DNA of 64,000 nt from Desulfosporosinus fructosivorans (GCF_004766045.1 NZ_SPQQ01000002.1:62001-126000); one strand, 5' to 3'; shown: positions 44,905 to 54,994, counted from the first letter of the stretch. Notes: a model not told the origin generated them from the letters alone. Program-made: numbers and translations.

Positions 44905-46170
44905 CTAAGACACCTCCTCTGGATGGGCTATTTGGCCCTTGATAGCGGATGCAGCTGCCACTGCTGGACCTGCTAGGTAGACTTCACTCTCCACAGACCC
45001 CATTCGTCCTACGAAATTCCGATTGGTAGTAGATAAGGCCCGCTCCCCTTTGGCCAAAATTCCCATGTGACCACCTAGACAAGGACCACAAGTTGGCGTG
45101 CTAACGGCCACTCCGGCTTCAATCAATGTGTCGATAATCCCTTCACGCATCGCGTCCCGCATAATGGTTTGTGTTCCTGGAAAAGCCAAACAACGGATTT
45201 CCGAATGCACTTTCTTACCACGCAAAATCTCCGCTGCCATACGCAAATCTTCTAGACGACCATTCGTGCAGGATCCGATCACAACTTGGTCTATTTTAAT
45301 CCCACTAGCTTCTTGCACGGATTTGGCGTTTTCTGGGGAATGAGGGAAGGACACTTGCAAGGAGATCTCTGATACATCAAACTCCTGAACTTCTAGGTAA
45401 TGAGCGTCTGCATCGCTGTAAAGAAGAGGATACGAATGACGAGCTCGTCCTTCTAGATAAGCAAAAGTCTTATCATCCGGCGCGATAATGCCATTTTTTG
45501 CACCAGCTTCAATCGCCATATTACAGATCGTAAACCGATTATCCATGGATAAGGCCGATATACCTTCTCCTGTAAACTCCATTGCACGGTAGCGAGCCCC
45601 ATCAACACCCAATTTCCCAATGAGATAAAGGATGAGATCTTTTCCTCCGACCCATTTTTGAAACTTAGTCCCATGAAAGATAAACTTCATGGATTCTGGA
45701 ACACGGAACCAAGCTTCGCCAGTCGCTAACCCTGCTGCCAAATCTGTACTCCCAACTCCTGTTGCAAACGCTCCGACGGCTCCATAGGTGCACGTATGAG
45801 AATCAGCGCCAATAATGAGGTCTCCTGGCAACGTTAGTCCTTGCTCTGGTAGCAGGCAATGTTCAATGCCCATACGTCCTACTTCAAAATAATGTTCAAT
45901 ATGCTGCTCTCGAGCAAAGTCCCGCACAAATTTGCATTGTTCAGCCGATGAGATATCTTTATTAGGAGCAAAATGGTCAGGAACAAGAGCGACTTTTGTA
46001 GGATCGAACACTTTTTTCGTTCCAAATTTGGCAAATTCTTTGATCGCCACAGGGGCTGTAATATCATTGGCTAAGACAAGATCTAATTTTGCGGTAATCA
46101 GTTGCCCTGGAACGACGTTATCCAGTCCAGCATGTTGCGCCAAAATCTTTTCTGTAATGGTCATAGACAT
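44905..46170 (-). CDS. leuC: 3-isopropylmalate dehydratase large subunit
   Basis: 421 residues, aconitase-family short form. [33 protein letters not shown], and [4Fe-4S] ligands in [13 protein letters not shown] and [12 protein letters not shown]. Forms the isomerase with LeuD. ATG behind GGGAGGG. Confidence 0.96.
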   Translation of the reverse strand: MSMTITEKILAQHAGLDNVVPGQLITAKLDLVLANDITAPVAIKEFAKFGTKKVFDPTKVALVPDHFAPNKDISSAEQCKFVRDFAREQHIEHYFEVGRMGIEHCLLPEQGLTLPGDLIIGADSHTCTYGAVGAFATGVGSTDLAAGLATGEAWFRVPESMKFIFHGTKFQKWVGGKDLILYLIGKLGVDGARYRAMEFTGEGISALSMDNRFTICNMAIEAGAKNGIIAPDDKTFAYLEGRARHSYPLLYSDADAHYLEVQEFDVSEISLQVSFPHSPENAKSVQEASGIKIDQVVIGSCTNGRLEDLRMAAEILRGKKVHSEIRCLAFPGTQTIMRDAMREGIIDTLIEAGVAVSTPTCGPCLGGHMGILAKGERALSTTNRNFVGRMGSVESEVYLAGPAVAAASAIKGQIAHPEEVS

Positions 46171-46188
46171 TGCTCTTAATCCCTCCCT

Positions 46189-47721
46189 TTAGCTAGCATT
46201 TTTCTCTATAATCTTAATCCAGCCTCTGTCGAACGCCCGGTTTACAGCCTGGAGATAGCCTAATACGCTTGCTTCAATAATATCTGTGCTCACGCCACGG
46301 CCACCCACCATATTATCTCCGAATTTAACCGTAACCGTAACCTCTCCTTGGGCATCTTCTCCACCATCAATAGCCTGCAAGGAATAATGCATCAGCTTAC
46401 CCTCAGTTCCTAGAACCTTATCAATGGCTTTAAAGGCAGCATCGACCGGGCCATCACCACACGTCGCATCTTCTAAACGTTGTCCGTTATACAATAGACC
46501 GACCGTTGCGGTCGGGGTAAGATGAGTTCCGCTAGAGACCTGCATATAATCCAAGCGAATCTGATCCTCTGTCTCCGTTTTCAAATCCACTAAGGAGAAC
46601 AAATCAGCTGTAGTCACTTCTCGTTTACGATCAGCCAAAATCTTAAATTGTGAAAACACATCTTCGAATTGGCTTTCCCCTAAATCTAGTCCAAGGTCCG
46701 TTAATCGTTGATGAACTGCATGTCGCCCGGAGTGTTTTCCTAAGACAATTGTCTCTGCATCGATTCCTATGTCGCTCGGCAACATAATTTCATACGTGGA
46801 ACGGTCTTTTAGCATACCATCTTGGTGAATACCTGATTCATGCGCAAACGCGTTTTTACCCACTATGGCCTTATTATGCTGAATCACCATACCTGATAAA
46901 CGACTCACTAATTGACTCGTTCTTGCAATCTCCGTCGTCACGATCGATGTATCAACATCATATTGATCCCTACGAGTGTGCAGTGCCATCACGAGTTCCT
47001 CTAAAGCCGCATTTCCAGCTCGTTCTCCTATCCCATTGACCGTGCACTCCAGCTGATGCACCCCAACCCCAACAGCGGCAAGGGAATTTGCAACCGCAAG
47101 CCCCAGATCATTGTGGCAGTGTACACTTACTTTGACTTTCTCTATTCCAGTCGTACGCTCCATGACCGCTCGTAAAAATGCCGCATATTCTTCGGGTGTC
47201 GCATAGCCTACAGTATCTGGGATGTTGAGTACCGTAGCGCCTGCTTTTATTACCCCTGAGAAAACTTTTGCCAAAAAATCTACTTCACTCCGGGAGGCAT
47301 CTTCTGCACTAAACTCCACATCGCCCACTTTTAATTTAGCCAAACGTACTGCCTGGATGGCTAGTTCCAAAACTTCTTCGGGAGATTTTTGCAGTTTATA
47401 AAGCATATGAATCGGCGATGTAGCAAGAAAGGTATGAATACGAGGGGACTCCCCAACTGAGATTGCATCCCAAGCACATTCAATATCTTTGGCATTAGCC
47501 CGTGCCAAAGCTGCAACACTCAAAGTTCTTACCTCTTGCGCGATCCTACGCACTCCTTCAAAATCGCCTGGGGAAGAAATAGGAAAACCTGCTTCGAGAA
47601 CGTTGACGCCCAGCTTAGCTAATTGACGTGCGATTTGTAACTTTTCATCTGAGTTAAGTGCAACTCCTGGCGATTGTTCGCCATCTCTCAGGGTTGTATC
47701 AAAGATCTCAATCCGACGCAT
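46189..47721 (-). CDS. leuA: 2-isopropylmalate synthase
   Basis: 510 residues. TIM-barrel with [17 protein letters not shown] at the start and [20 protein letters not shown] carrying metal-binding His; [17 protein letters not shown]; a C-terminal regulatory domain from about residue 370 that normally binds leucine. It condenses acetyl-CoA with 2-oxoisovalerate. ATG with GGAGG seven bases upstream. A 211-base hairpin-rich gap separates it from ilvC, unlike the other tight spacings in this operon. Confidence 0.96.
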   Translation of the reverse strand: MRRIEIFDTTLRDGEQSPGVALNSDEKLQIARQLAKLGVNVLEAGFPISSPGDFEGVRRIAQEVRTLSVAALARANAKDIECAWDAISVGESPRIHTFLATSPIHMLYKLQKSPEEVLELAIQAVRLAKLKVGDVEFSAEDASRSEVDFLAKVFSGVIKAGATVLNIPDTVGYATPEEYAAFLRAVMERTTGIEKVKVSVHCHNDLGLAVANSLAAVGVGVHQLECTVNGIGERAGNAALEELVMALHTRRDQYDVDTSIVTTEIARTSQLVSRLSGMVIQHNKAIVGKNAFAHESGIHQDGMLKDRSTYEIMLPSDIGIDAETIVLGKHSGRHAVHQRLTDLGLDLGESQFEDVFSQFKILADRKREVTTADLFSLVDLKTETEDQIRLDYMQVSSGTHLTPTATVGLLYNGQRLEDATCGDGPVDAAFKAIDKVLGTEGKLMHYSLQAIDGGEDAQGEVTVTVKFGDNMVGGRGVSTDIIEASVLGYLQAVNRAFDRGWIKIIEKNAS

Positions 47722-47820
47722 TCGCCAACCTCCATTTATCCAATTCTAAGAGCCCCACTTCTCTAGGTGGGAGTTCCTCGTTTGCTTCTTTTAATGGGTA
47801 GTTTTACTTCGCCGTCATGC

Positions 47821-47911
47821 TTTCTTTTGGGATTACGAGATTACGGCTTCGGCGATAATCTCCACTAGAGACTATCGTACTGGAGACTTTGGTCGCCAAA
47901 GTCTCCAGTAC
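47821..47911. repeat. dispersed repeat with 16-bp hairpin between ilvC and leuA
   Basis: TTTCTTTTGGGAT, then GGCTTCGGCGATAATCTCC and ACTATCG-ACTGGAGA, as in the tandem repeats at 23565-23750. It ends in the perfect stem GTACTGGAGACTTTGG (47877-47892) / CCAAAGTCTCCAGTAC (47896-47911). Smaller hairpins (TACAGC/GCTGTA, ACGAGT/ACTCGT) continue up to the ilvC stop. No U-tract, so not a standard terminator. Confidence 0.7.
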
Positions 47912-47932
47912 AGCCTTAGCTGTACGAGTTCA

Positions 47933-48931
47933 CTACTCGTGTTTTTTAAGCCAGCTCATCATGCCTCTTAATTTTTCCCCAACCTTTTCAATGAGATGAT
48001 TTTCTCCGTTGCGTGTCATAGCATTAAAGGCTGGACGATTTGCTTGATTTTCCAGTAACCACGCTTTAGCAAACGTTCCATCTTGAATTTCCGTGAGAAC
48101 TTTTTTCATTTCTTTGCGGGTTTCTTGATTAACAATCCGTTTACCTACGGTCATATCCCCATATTGTGCGGTATCAGAAACTGAATAGCGCATCCAACCT
48201 ATGCCGCCTTCATACATCAAATCAACGATAAGTTTAAGTTCGTGTAAGCATTCGAAGTAAGCAATTTCCGGCTGATAGCCAGCTTCTACCAAGGTGTCAA
48301 AGCCAGCTTTGACAAGTTCTGTAGCTCCTCCACAAAGGACTGCTTGTTCTCCGAACAAGTCTGTTTCTGTTTCTTCTCCGAAGGTCGTTTCTAAAACGCC
48401 AGCCTTCGTCGAGCCAATCCCCTTGGCATACGCTAGTGCTAATTCTTTGGCTTTGCCTGAGGCATCTTGATGGACCGCAATTAAGGCTGGTACCCCTGCC
48501 CCTTCTGTATAGGTGCGACGAACCAAGTGACCAGGGCTTTTAGGAGCGACCATAAAAACATCGACATCTTTGGGAGCAACAATTTGTCCAAAGTGAATAT
48601 TAAACCCGTGAGAAAAGACGAGCGATTTTCCAGCTGTCATGTACTGCGCAATTTCCGCATAATAAACTTTACTTTGCGTCTCATCTGGAAGCAGGATTTG
48701 AATGACATCTGCACGTTTTGCTGCCTCTTCCACTGTGAAAATCTCAAAGCCAGCAGCTAGCACACGTTCAGTGCGTGCACTTCCTGGACGAAGCCCTATT
48801 ATTACGTTAAGTCCTGAATCCTTTAAGTTTTGGGCCTGTGCATGCCCTTGGCTACCATATCCCATTACCGCAATAACTTTTCCTTTTAATAACTCTAGAT
48901 TTGCATCTACCTCATAATACATTTTTGCCAT
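47933..48931 (-). CDS. ilvC: ketol-acid reductoisomerase
   Basis: 332 residues, short class I. NADPH motif [19 protein letters not shown] then [23 protein letters not shown]; metal-binding segment [21 protein letters not shown] and the C-terminal knotted domain [19 protein letters not shown]. Second common step of valine, isoleucine and leucine synthesis. ATG behind GAAAGGAAG. Confidence 0.97.
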   Translation of the reverse strand: MAKMYYEVDANLELLKGKVIAVMGYGSQGHAQAQNLKDSGLNVIIGLRPGSARTERVLAAGFEIFTVEEAAKRADVIQILLPDETQSKVYYAEIAQYMTAGKSLVFSHGFNIHFGQIVAPKDVDVFMVAPKSPGHLVRRTYTEGAGVPALIAVHQDASGKAKELALAYAKGIGSTKAGVLETTFGEETETDLFGEQAVLCGGATELVKAGFDTLVEAGYQPEIAYFECLHELKLIVDLMYEGGIGWMRYSVSDTAQYGDMTVGKRIVNQETRKEMKKVLTEIQDGTFAKAWLLENQANRPAFNAMTRNGENHLIEKVGEKLRGMMSWLKKHE

Positions 48932-49005
48932 TATTCTAACTTCCTTTCAACTATAAGCCTTTCAATAAACAGGCTATATATACTATAACACGCCAAGCAA
49001 ATTCA

Positions 49006-49485
49006 TTAAACTTCAGATCTCAAAATAGCTATTTTACCAGTTCGAACCAGTTCTAATAATCCATAGGGACGAATCGCATAAACAAACGCATCAATTTTTG
49101 CAATGTCTCCTGTTAACTCAATGGTAATATTGCTTCTACCCATATCAACAACCCGACCTCGGAAAACTTCGACTGTCTGGAGAACTACTGAGCGTGTTTC
49201 CGCGCTAACTTCCACACGTATTAAAGCCAGCTCTCGATCAACAACACTTTCTCCGGTCAAATCTGTGACTGAGTGCACAATTACAAGTTTACTGAGTTGA
49301 TTCCTTACTTGCTCAATGATCTGATTATCTCCATTGACGACAATCGTCATCCTGGAAACTTCAGGATCTTCCGTCTGACAAACTGTAAGGCTATCAATGT
49401 TATACCCCCTGCGAGCGAACAATCCTGCTACCCGGATTAAAACACCAGGATAGTTCTCCACAAGGACTGCAAGTGTATGCAACAT
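49006..49485 (-). CDS. ilvN: acetolactate synthase small (regulatory) subunit
   Basis: 159 residues: an ACT domain (about 2-75, LVENYPGVLIRVAGLFARRGYNIDSL) that binds valine at the dimer interface, and a C-terminal ALS_ss domain. Activates and gives feedback control to IlvB. ATG behind GAGGTGA, four bases after ilvB. Confidence 0.96.
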   Translation of the reverse strand: MLHTLAVLVENYPGVLIRVAGLFARRGYNIDSLTVCQTEDPEVSRMTIVVNGDNQIIEQVRNQLSKLVIVHSVTDLTGESVVDRELALIRVEVSAETRSVVLQTVEVFRGRVVDMGRSNITIELTGDIAKIDAFVYAIRPYGLLELVRTGKIAILRSEV

Positions 49486-49489
49486 GTTA

Positions 49490-51184
49490 TCACCTCACTA
49501 TCATTTCCGTAATTTCTTTACCCGGCGGAACGAGGGGCAAAACCGCTTCGTTCGGAGAGATCGTAAAATTTACTAGCACTGGTCCGGGGTGATGAATGGC
49601 CTGTGAAATAGCATTTTTAACTTGATCAGGGGAATCAACATTAATGCCAAGCATGCCATAGGCCTCCGCTACTTTGACAAAATCCGGATTGCCATCAAGC
49701 TGAATTGAACTGAAGCGTTCTTCATAAAATGTTTTCTGCCATTGACGAACCATACCCAGGACGCCGTTATTCAGTAAGATAATTTTAATGGGCAATTTAT
49801 TCTGAGCAATGGTTCCCAACTCCTGTATCGACATCTGTAAGGAACCGTCTCCCGTTATCAATACCACCAAATCGTCCGGACGAGCAATTTGTGCTCCTAC
49901 AGCAGCAGGCAGTCCATACCCCATAGCACCAAGCCCACAGCTGGTCGCATAATTGCGCGGGTGTGCTATTGGATAATACTGAGCAGCCCACATTTGATGT
50001 TGTCCCACATCCGTTGTGACGATAGCATTTTCACTAGTAAGCTCTCCCAGAGATTCGATAACCATCTGAGGAGTAAGTCTGTCCAAGTCATAGCTCAAAG
50101 TATGGTCTTTCTTCCAAACCCGTAATTGATTCCACCAGTCTGTAACTTGAGGAACCGTAAATCCCGGAAAAGCCTCCAACACTTCTTCCAGAACCATGCG
50201 CGCATCCCCAACAATCTGGATATGTGTTTTTACCACTTTGCTAATCTCCACGGGATCAATGTCTATATGAATAACTGTTGCTTTGGTAGCAAAACGATGA
50301 CCCAAACCGCTGGTCACACGATCATCAAAACGCACTCCCACGGCAATCAGCAAATCACAATCATCAACTGCATAGTTCGCCGTCACCGTTCCGTGCATTC
50401 CAACCATCCCTAATAAATTGGGGTGCCCGAAAGGTAGGCTCCCAATGCCCATCAACGTGGTAACCACAGGTAAATCTGCTTTTTCGGCTAACAGCCGAAT
50501 AACAGCTTCCGCTCCTGCCGTAACCACGCCACCCCCGGCATAAAGTACAGGTTTTTTACATTCTGAGAGCGCCTTCGCTACTTCCTCGATCTTACAATTG
50601 TTTCCCCTGCCAAAAACTTTATACCCCTTCAATTTCATATCTGAAGAAAAGGGTTCAACATTTTCTTGCGCTAAAACATCCTTCGGAAGGTCGATAAGCA
50701 CTGGCCCCGGCCGACCTGTTCGAGCAATATAAAAAGCCTCTTTGACAATCCTCGGAAGTTCTCTCGGATCTCTAACCAAATAAGAGTGCTTAGTTATGGG
50801 CATCGTTATCCCGATGATATCCACTTCTTGAAACGAGTCAGATCCGAGAGAACTCGTAGATACCTGTCCCGTTAAGATGACTAATGGGATAGAATCTGAA
50901 TAGGCATTGGCAATACCCGTCACAACATTTGTCGCTCCAGGACCCGACGTTGCTAGACAAACCCCCACTTTTCCACTGACTCGAGAATAACCATCCGCAG
51001 CATATACCACGCCTTGTTCATGACGAGCTAACACATGTCGAATGGGACTATCCAGAAGGGCATCATACAATGGAAGTAACACTCCACCTGGATAACCGAA
51101 GATAACGTCAACGCCTTCCTGGTGCAAGGCATTTAATAAAACGGTTGCTCCTTTTAAACCTGATTTTTCTTCACTCATACTCAT
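49490..51184 (-). CDS. ilvB: acetolactate synthase large (catalytic) subunit
   Basis: 564 residues, thiamine-diphosphate enzyme. GYPGGVLLPLYDAL and HEQGVVYAADGYSR (catalytic Glu); central FAD-type domain; C-terminal ThDP motif ITGDGSLQMSIQELGTIAQ ending in LLNNGVLGMVRQWQ. Makes acetolactate or acetohydroxybutyrate. ATG with AGGAGGGG; the start may be this ATG or the one two codons on. Confidence 0.97.
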   Translation of the reverse strand: MSMSEEKSGLKGATVLLNALHQEGVDVIFGYPGGVLLPLYDALLDSPIRHVLARHEQGVVYAADGYSRVSGKVGVCLATSGPGATNVVTGIANAYSDSIPLVILTGQVSTSSLGSDSFQEVDIIGITMPITKHSYLVRDPRELPRIVKEAFYIARTGRPGPVLIDLPKDVLAQENVEPFSSDMKLKGYKVFGRGNNCKIEEVAKALSECKKPVLYAGGGVVTAGAEAVIRLLAEKADLPVVTTLMGIGSLPFGHPNLLGMVGMHGTVTANYAVDDCDLLIAVGVRFDDRVTSGLGHRFATKATVIHIDIDPVEISKVVKTHIQIVGDARMVLEEVLEAFPGFTVPQVTDWWNQLRVWKKDHTLSYDLDRLTPQMVIESLGELTSENAIVTTDVGQHQMWAAQYYPIAHPRNYATSCGLGAMGYGLPAAVGAQIARPDDLVVLITGDGSLQMSIQELGTIAQNKLPIKIILLNNGVLGMVRQWQKTFYEERFSSIQLDGNPDFVKVAEAYGMLGINVDSPDQVKNAISQAIHHPGPVLVNFTISPNEAVLPLVPPGKEITEMIVR

Positions 51185-51214
51185 TTCCCCTCCTAACTCA
51201 TCTGCCCTTTTCCT

Positions 51215-52096
51215 CTAAACGCTGTAAATTTGGGGACCGTTGACACGAGTAAGGTCCCGAAAGGCTGCGAGTAGTTGCTTATACACTTCTCTAGGGACTC
51301 CATCTCCGATTTCTCGCCCATCTACTTTAATCACTGGAATCAGTTCTGCGGCTGTACCTGTGAGAAAGCACTCATCTGAAGTATAGAGGTCGTGTCGTGT
51401 AAACAGCTCTTCCCTCGCTTCAATTCCCAATTTCTTGGCGATTTGTAGCACAGAATCCCGGGTGATACCTTCAAGTATTCCTGCTGAAAGAGGTGGAGTT
51501 ATTAAGACTCCCTCTCGATAGATGAAAATGTTATCTGAAGTACCTTCAGCGACATAACCTTCTTGATTGAGCATAATTCCTTCAACAACACCCGCTTGAT
51601 TGGCCTCCATCTTGGCAAGAATATTATTTAGATAATTGAGAGATTTTATCCTAGGGCTTAATGAATCTGGATTATTGCGACGGATTGCCACGGTTTTCAC
51701 TTCCAAGCCCTGCTCATACATTTTGGGTTCAAAAATCTTGATTTGATCCGCTATACAAAATATTGCGGCCCGCGCGCATTTCGCAGGATCAAGACCTAAA
51801 TCCCCTTTGCCACGTGAAACCACCAAACGGATATAGGCATCCTTTAAACCGTTCTTGCGAAGGGTTTCTAAGACAATTTCCTGCATCTCATCCTTAGAAA
51901 TGCCGATGTTCAATTGAATCGACTTCGCGGACTCATAGAGTCGTTTCAAATGTTCATCTAATTTAAATACTCGGCCATAATAGGCACGAATCCCCTCGAA
52001 GATGCCGTCTCCGTATAAAAATCCATGGTCGAAAACCGATACTTTTGCCTCTTCTTCTGGAACAAACGCTCCATTACAGTATATAACTAGTCCCAT
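51215..52096 (-). CDS. ilvE: branched-chain amino acid aminotransferase
   Basis: 293 residues, PLP fold class IV. FDHGFLYGDGIFEGIRAYYGRVFKLDEHL, the PLP Lys in RIKSLNYLNNILAKMEA, EGTSDNIFIY, and GITRDSVLQIAKKLGI. Transfers amino groups to branched-chain keto acids. ATG behind AAGGGG. First gene of the ilv-leu operon, preceded by the riboswitch. Confidence 0.95.
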   Translation of the reverse strand: MGLVIYCNGAFVPEEEAKVSVFDHGFLYGDGIFEGIRAYYGRVFKLDEHLKRLYESAKSIQLNIGISKDEMQEIVLETLRKNGLKDAYIRLVVSRGKGDLGLDPAKCARAAIFCIADQIKIFEPKMYEQGLEVKTVAIRRNNPDSLSPRIKSLNYLNNILAKMEANQAGVVEGIMLNQEGYVAEGTSDNIFIYREGVLITPPLSAGILEGITRDSVLQIAKKLGIEAREELFTRHDLYTSDECFLTGTAAELIPVIKVDGREIGDGVPREVYKQLLAAFRDLTRVNGPQIYSV

Positions 52097-52129
52097 TTAA
52101 TCGACGACCCCTTCCTGGTATAAACTCCT

Positions 52130-52182
52130 AAAATAAATAGCCCAAGCGTAGTCCCCTAATATCGTGGAACTTTCCGCTTGGG
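52130..52182 (-). terminator. riboswitch expression-platform terminator of ilvE operon
   Basis: CCCAAGCG (52182-52175, read on minus) pairs with CGCTTGGG (52148-52141), followed by CTATTTATTT. Its 5' arm can alternatively pair with TGGGT at the 3' edge of the aptamer, giving an antiterminated state. Confidence 0.75.
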
Positions 52183-52285
52183 TTTTTTCTACCCACGGTG
52201 TAAATCCAAATTGGATTCTGTACCGCTTGGACCAGACAGGTTTCCCCCGGAACCCTAGGTACACTTCCGCTTGTGTTGTATTACA
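52183..52285 (-). ncRNA. ykkC-family riboswitch, subtype 2a-like (ppGpp)
   Basis: Minus-strand leader of ilvE with the ykkC core ACCTAGGGTTCCG (52260-52248) and GGTCCAAGCGGTA (52233-52221). TGTACC and GGTACA pair around it, and ACACCGTGGG lies at the 3' side before a terminator. Subtype 2a members sense ppGpp and are known before branched-chain amino-acid genes, including ilvE in Clostridia. Expected effect: starvation alarmone binding allows the whole ilv-leu operon to be transcribed. Class by conserved core; subtype by gene context. Confidence 0.82.
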
Positions 52286-52308
52286 TTTAAAATGTAAACA
52301 TTGTGTAT

Positions 52309-52337
52309 ATGATACAGAATTCATCCTCCAGTGTCAA
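52309..52337 (-). promoter_or_regulatory. sigma-A promoter of ilvE operon
   Basis: Minus strand -35 TTGACA (52332-52337), 17-base spacer, -10 TATCAT (52309-52314). Transcription would start just before the riboswitch. Confidence 0.8.
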
Positions 52338-52378
52338 CCCTTTTCAAATGTAATGTCAGAAATTCCTCAAAGATTTTC

Positions 52379-52408
52379 TTGTCAAAATCCAATAGCACGA
52401 GGTATAAT
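52379..52408 (+). promoter_or_regulatory. sigma-A promoter of hom-thrB
   Basis: -35 TTGTCA (52379-52384), 18-base spacer, -10 TATAAT (52403-52408); faces hom, back-to-back with the ilvE promoter. Confidence 0.7.
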
Positions 52409-52455
52409 GTCCTCTATACAAATACATTTGTTTTTTTAAGAGGAGTTGACTTACT

Positions 52456-53760
52456 TTGGCAATTCAAATCGGCATATTAGGTTTAGGTACTGTGGGTACT
52501 GGAGTAGTGCGTATATTACAGCAAAATGCTGAGGATATTCAAACACGAACACACTGCGACATTCACATTAAATCAATTCTCGACAAGGATCTTCATAAAG
52601 AGCGTGAAGTTAAAGGAGATTTTTTCCTCACAGATCAACCAGACCAAATTCTTCAAGACCCAGAAATCGATATCATTGTGGAAGTAATGGGGGGAATCGA
52701 ACCCGCGCGCACATTTATTTTAGAAGCTTTACGACATGGTAAACATGTTGTTACCGCTAATAAAGACTTAATAGCCCTTCACGGTCATGAGCTCCTTGAT
52801 GCAGCTAATCTTGCTGGCAAAGACCTTTATTTCGAAGCTAGCGTTGGCGGCGGAATTCCCATCATAGCTGCTTTGAAAGATTCTCTAGCCGCTAATCGCA
52901 TTACTGACGTACTTGGGATTATTAATGGAACGACCAACTACATTCTTACTGCCATGGCCGAACAGGGCCGTGAGTATTCTGAAGTCCTTGCTGAAGCGCA
53001 ACAATTAGGATATGCCGAAGCGGACCCCTCTGCCGATGTTGACGGCTTAGATGCTGCACGAAAACTTGCGATCCTTTCCTCCATCGCCTTTAACTCCCGT
53101 GTAGCCCTCAAGGACGTCTTTGTAGAAGGCATTTCAAAAATAACTCGCGAAGATCTAGCTTTCGCCGCTGAACTTGGCTGTACGATTAAACTATTAGCCA
53201 TTGCTAAACATCAAGAAGAAGGGATTGAAGTACGCGTTCATCCAGCAATATTACCGCTTTCTCATCCTCTAGCCTCAGTTAAAGGTGTTTACAATGCTAT
53301 CTATGTAGTGGGCGATGCCGTTGGGGAAACCATGTTTTATGGTCGGGGTGCTGGTTCCCTTCCCACTGGAAGTGCCATTATAAGCGATATTATGCGTATC
53401 GTACGCAACATCCAATCGAACTCAACTTCTTCTATTAATTGCACTTGTTACCTCGATCTTCCACTTAAAGCAGTTTCGGATTTTTATACCGCTTTCTACA
53501 TTCGCTTACTTGTCAAAGACGAGCCTCGTGTCCTTGCTACTTTAGCCTTACTCTTCGCTGAAGCCAATATCAGCTTCGCCTCGATTATTCAGAAACCGCG
53601 TGGCGAACACCAGGCAGAAATTGTCCTAGTGACTCACCCCTGTCGTGAAGGAGCACTTCAAGAAGCACTTGATTCCGTTAAAGCGTACAGTAAGGTCTTG
53701 AATATTCACAACGTAATTCGCTTTGAAAATGGCCAGGAGGAAAACCATGATTCACGTTAA
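52456..53760 (+). CDS. hom: homoserine dehydrogenase
   Basis: 434 residues. NAD(P) motif GILGLGTVGTGVVRIL; VTANKDLIALHG; catalytic region FEASVGGGIPIIAALKDSL and INGTTNYILTAMAEQG; C-terminal ACT domain (about 350-430) for threonine feedback. Reduces aspartate semialdehyde to homoserine. TTG start behind GAGGAG. Overlaps thrB by 14 bases. Confidence 0.96.
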   Translation: MAIQIGILGLGTVGTGVVRILQQNAEDIQTRTHCDIHIKSILDKDLHKEREVKGDFFLTDQPDQILQDPEIDIIVEVMGGIEPARTFILEALRHGKHVVTANKDLIALHGHELLDAANLAGKDLYFEASVGGGIPIIAALKDSLAANRITDVLGIINGTTNYILTAMAEQGREYSEVLAEAQQLGYAEADPSADVDGLDAARKLAILSSIAFNSRVALKDVFVEGISKITREDLAFAAELGCTIKLLAIAKHQEEGIEVRVHPAILPLSHPLASVKGVYNAIYVVGDAVGETMFYGRGAGSLPTGSAIISDIMRIVRNIQSNSTSSINCTCYLDLPLKAVSDFYTAFYIRLLVKDEPRVLATLALLFAEANISFASIIQKPRGEHQAEIVLVTHPCREGALQEALDSVKAYSKVLNIHNVIRFENGQEENHDSR

Positions 53761-54646
53761 GGTACCAGCCACCTCCGCCAATTTAGGTCCCGGATTTGAT
53801 TGTTTAGGGCTGGCACTTCAACTTTACAACACGATATCAGTTGAACCTAATCGACCATTTCAAATTTCTTTGACTGGATCATATTATGAGGGAATTCCGG
53901 CCGATGAAAGCAACCTCGTTTGGCAAACAATGTGCCATCTGTGGGAACTGCTCCATTACCCGACTCCCTCCGTCGCCCTTACTTTAGAGAATCTAATCGC
54001 TCCTTCCCGTGGATTAGGAAGCAGTTCTGCTGCTATCGTGGGCGGTCTAGTAGCCGCTAACACTTTAGCTGGCTCACCCTATACTAAGTTTGAGTTGCTC
54101 CAAGTAGCTAACGACTTAGAAGGTCACCCAGACAATGTTACCCCTGCTTTATATGGAGGGGTAACCTTATCTGTACCCGCAAAAGATGGTATTTCGCCCC
54201 GCGTTCTGGCTCAATCACCTAACTTAAAAGCGGTTGTGCTTATACCCAACACCCTCCTGAACACAGAAAAAGCTCGAGGAATTTTACCGTTACACGTAAC
54301 ACGCAATGATGCCGTTTTTAACATTTCCCATGTTGGATTACTGATTGAAGCCTTTATTCGAGAAGATTACTCCCTGCTACAAGAAGGAATGCGCGACGTG
54401 CTTCACCAAAACCAACGAGCGATTCTTCTTCCCGGCATGCTCGAGACATTAGAATCAGCCCTCAAAGGAGGTGCCTATGGATCTGCTCTCAGTGGTTCTG
54501 GTCCCACTCTGATAGCTCTCGTTGCCGAAAGCACTCAGAAAGCAGTCAGCCAAAACATGCTCACCACGTTGGAGCAATATGGGGTGACCGCTCAAGCTAT
54601 GGTTTTAGAAATCGATTCTTGCGGAGCCACTTCGTCCAGAACTTAG
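53747..54646 (+). CDS. thrB: homoserine kinase
   Basis: 299 residues, GHMP kinase: VPATSANLGPGFDCLGLAL, the phosphate loop PSRGLGSSSAAIVGGLVAAN, and late GGAYGSALSGSGPTLIAL. Phosphorylates homoserine for threonine synthesis; thrC is not in the window. The ATG at 53747 has AGGAGG six bases upstream; an ATG at 53723 lies within hom without a site. Confidence 0.95.
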   Translation: MIHVKVPATSANLGPGFDCLGLALQLYNTISVEPNRPFQISLTGSYYEGIPADESNLVWQTMCHLWELLHYPTPSVALTLENLIAPSRGLGSSSAAIVGGLVAANTLAGSPYTKFELLQVANDLEGHPDNVTPALYGGVTLSVPAKDGISPRVLAQSPNLKAVVLIPNTLLNTEKARGILPLHVTRNDAVFNISHVGLLIEAFIREDYSLLQEGMRDVLHQNQRAILLPGMLETLESALKGGAYGSALSGSGPTLIALVAESTQKAVSQNMLTTLEQYGVTAQAMVLEIDSCGATSSRT

Positions 54647-54647
54647 C

Positions 54648-54693
54648 AATGGTACAAGAAACCTAATAATATTATTAGGTTTCTTGTACCATT
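54648..54693. terminator. 46-bp perfect palindrome after thrB
   Basis: The left arm AATGGTACAAGAAACCTAATAAT (written as 54648-54670) is followed at once by its exact complement (54671-54693), no loop. As RNA it folds into a long hairpin ending GGTTTCTTGTACC; probably the hom-thrB terminator although no clean U-run follows. Confidence 0.6.
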
Positions 54694-54817
54694 AAAAGAC
54701 AATCATTCATACTATAAAGTAGGAAGCATTAATAAGGAATTAGTAATCCCCTCCATCTTTTCTATTTCTTATTGAACCATGAAGGGTTCACACATCATTT
54801 TAGAAAGAGGGGTTACC

Positions 54818-54994
54818 ATGTTTCTAAATCGTAATTTGTCCTGTTATAAACATCAATGCGGTCCTTTACCAGGAACCTTACTCCGAGCCTTCGTTCCACC
54901 AGGCGCTGTTATTAATCTCCTTAACCTTATTGAAGTTGCCTCCCCTAGTGGCATTTGTCTAATTGTACGTTTACCCTTCCTTGGGTTACGCTAA
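54818..54994 (+). CDS. small hypothetical protein
   Basis: 58 residues from an ATG six bases after AGAGGGG. Two cysteines early (CYKHQC), then PLPGTLLRAFVPPGAVINLLNLIEVA and a hydrophobic end. No family recognised. A terminator lies 59 bases after the stop, supporting transcription. An in-frame ATG at 54779 lacks a ribosome site. Confidence 0.5.
   Translation: MFLNRNLSCYKHQCGPLPGTLLRAFVPPGAVINLLNLIEVASPSGICLIVRLPFLGLR

Noticed and set aside
52183-52285. T-box or leucine attenuator for the ilv operon
   Set aside because: No GGTGGTACCGCG motif and no leucine-rich leader peptide; the conserved core is ykkC-like.
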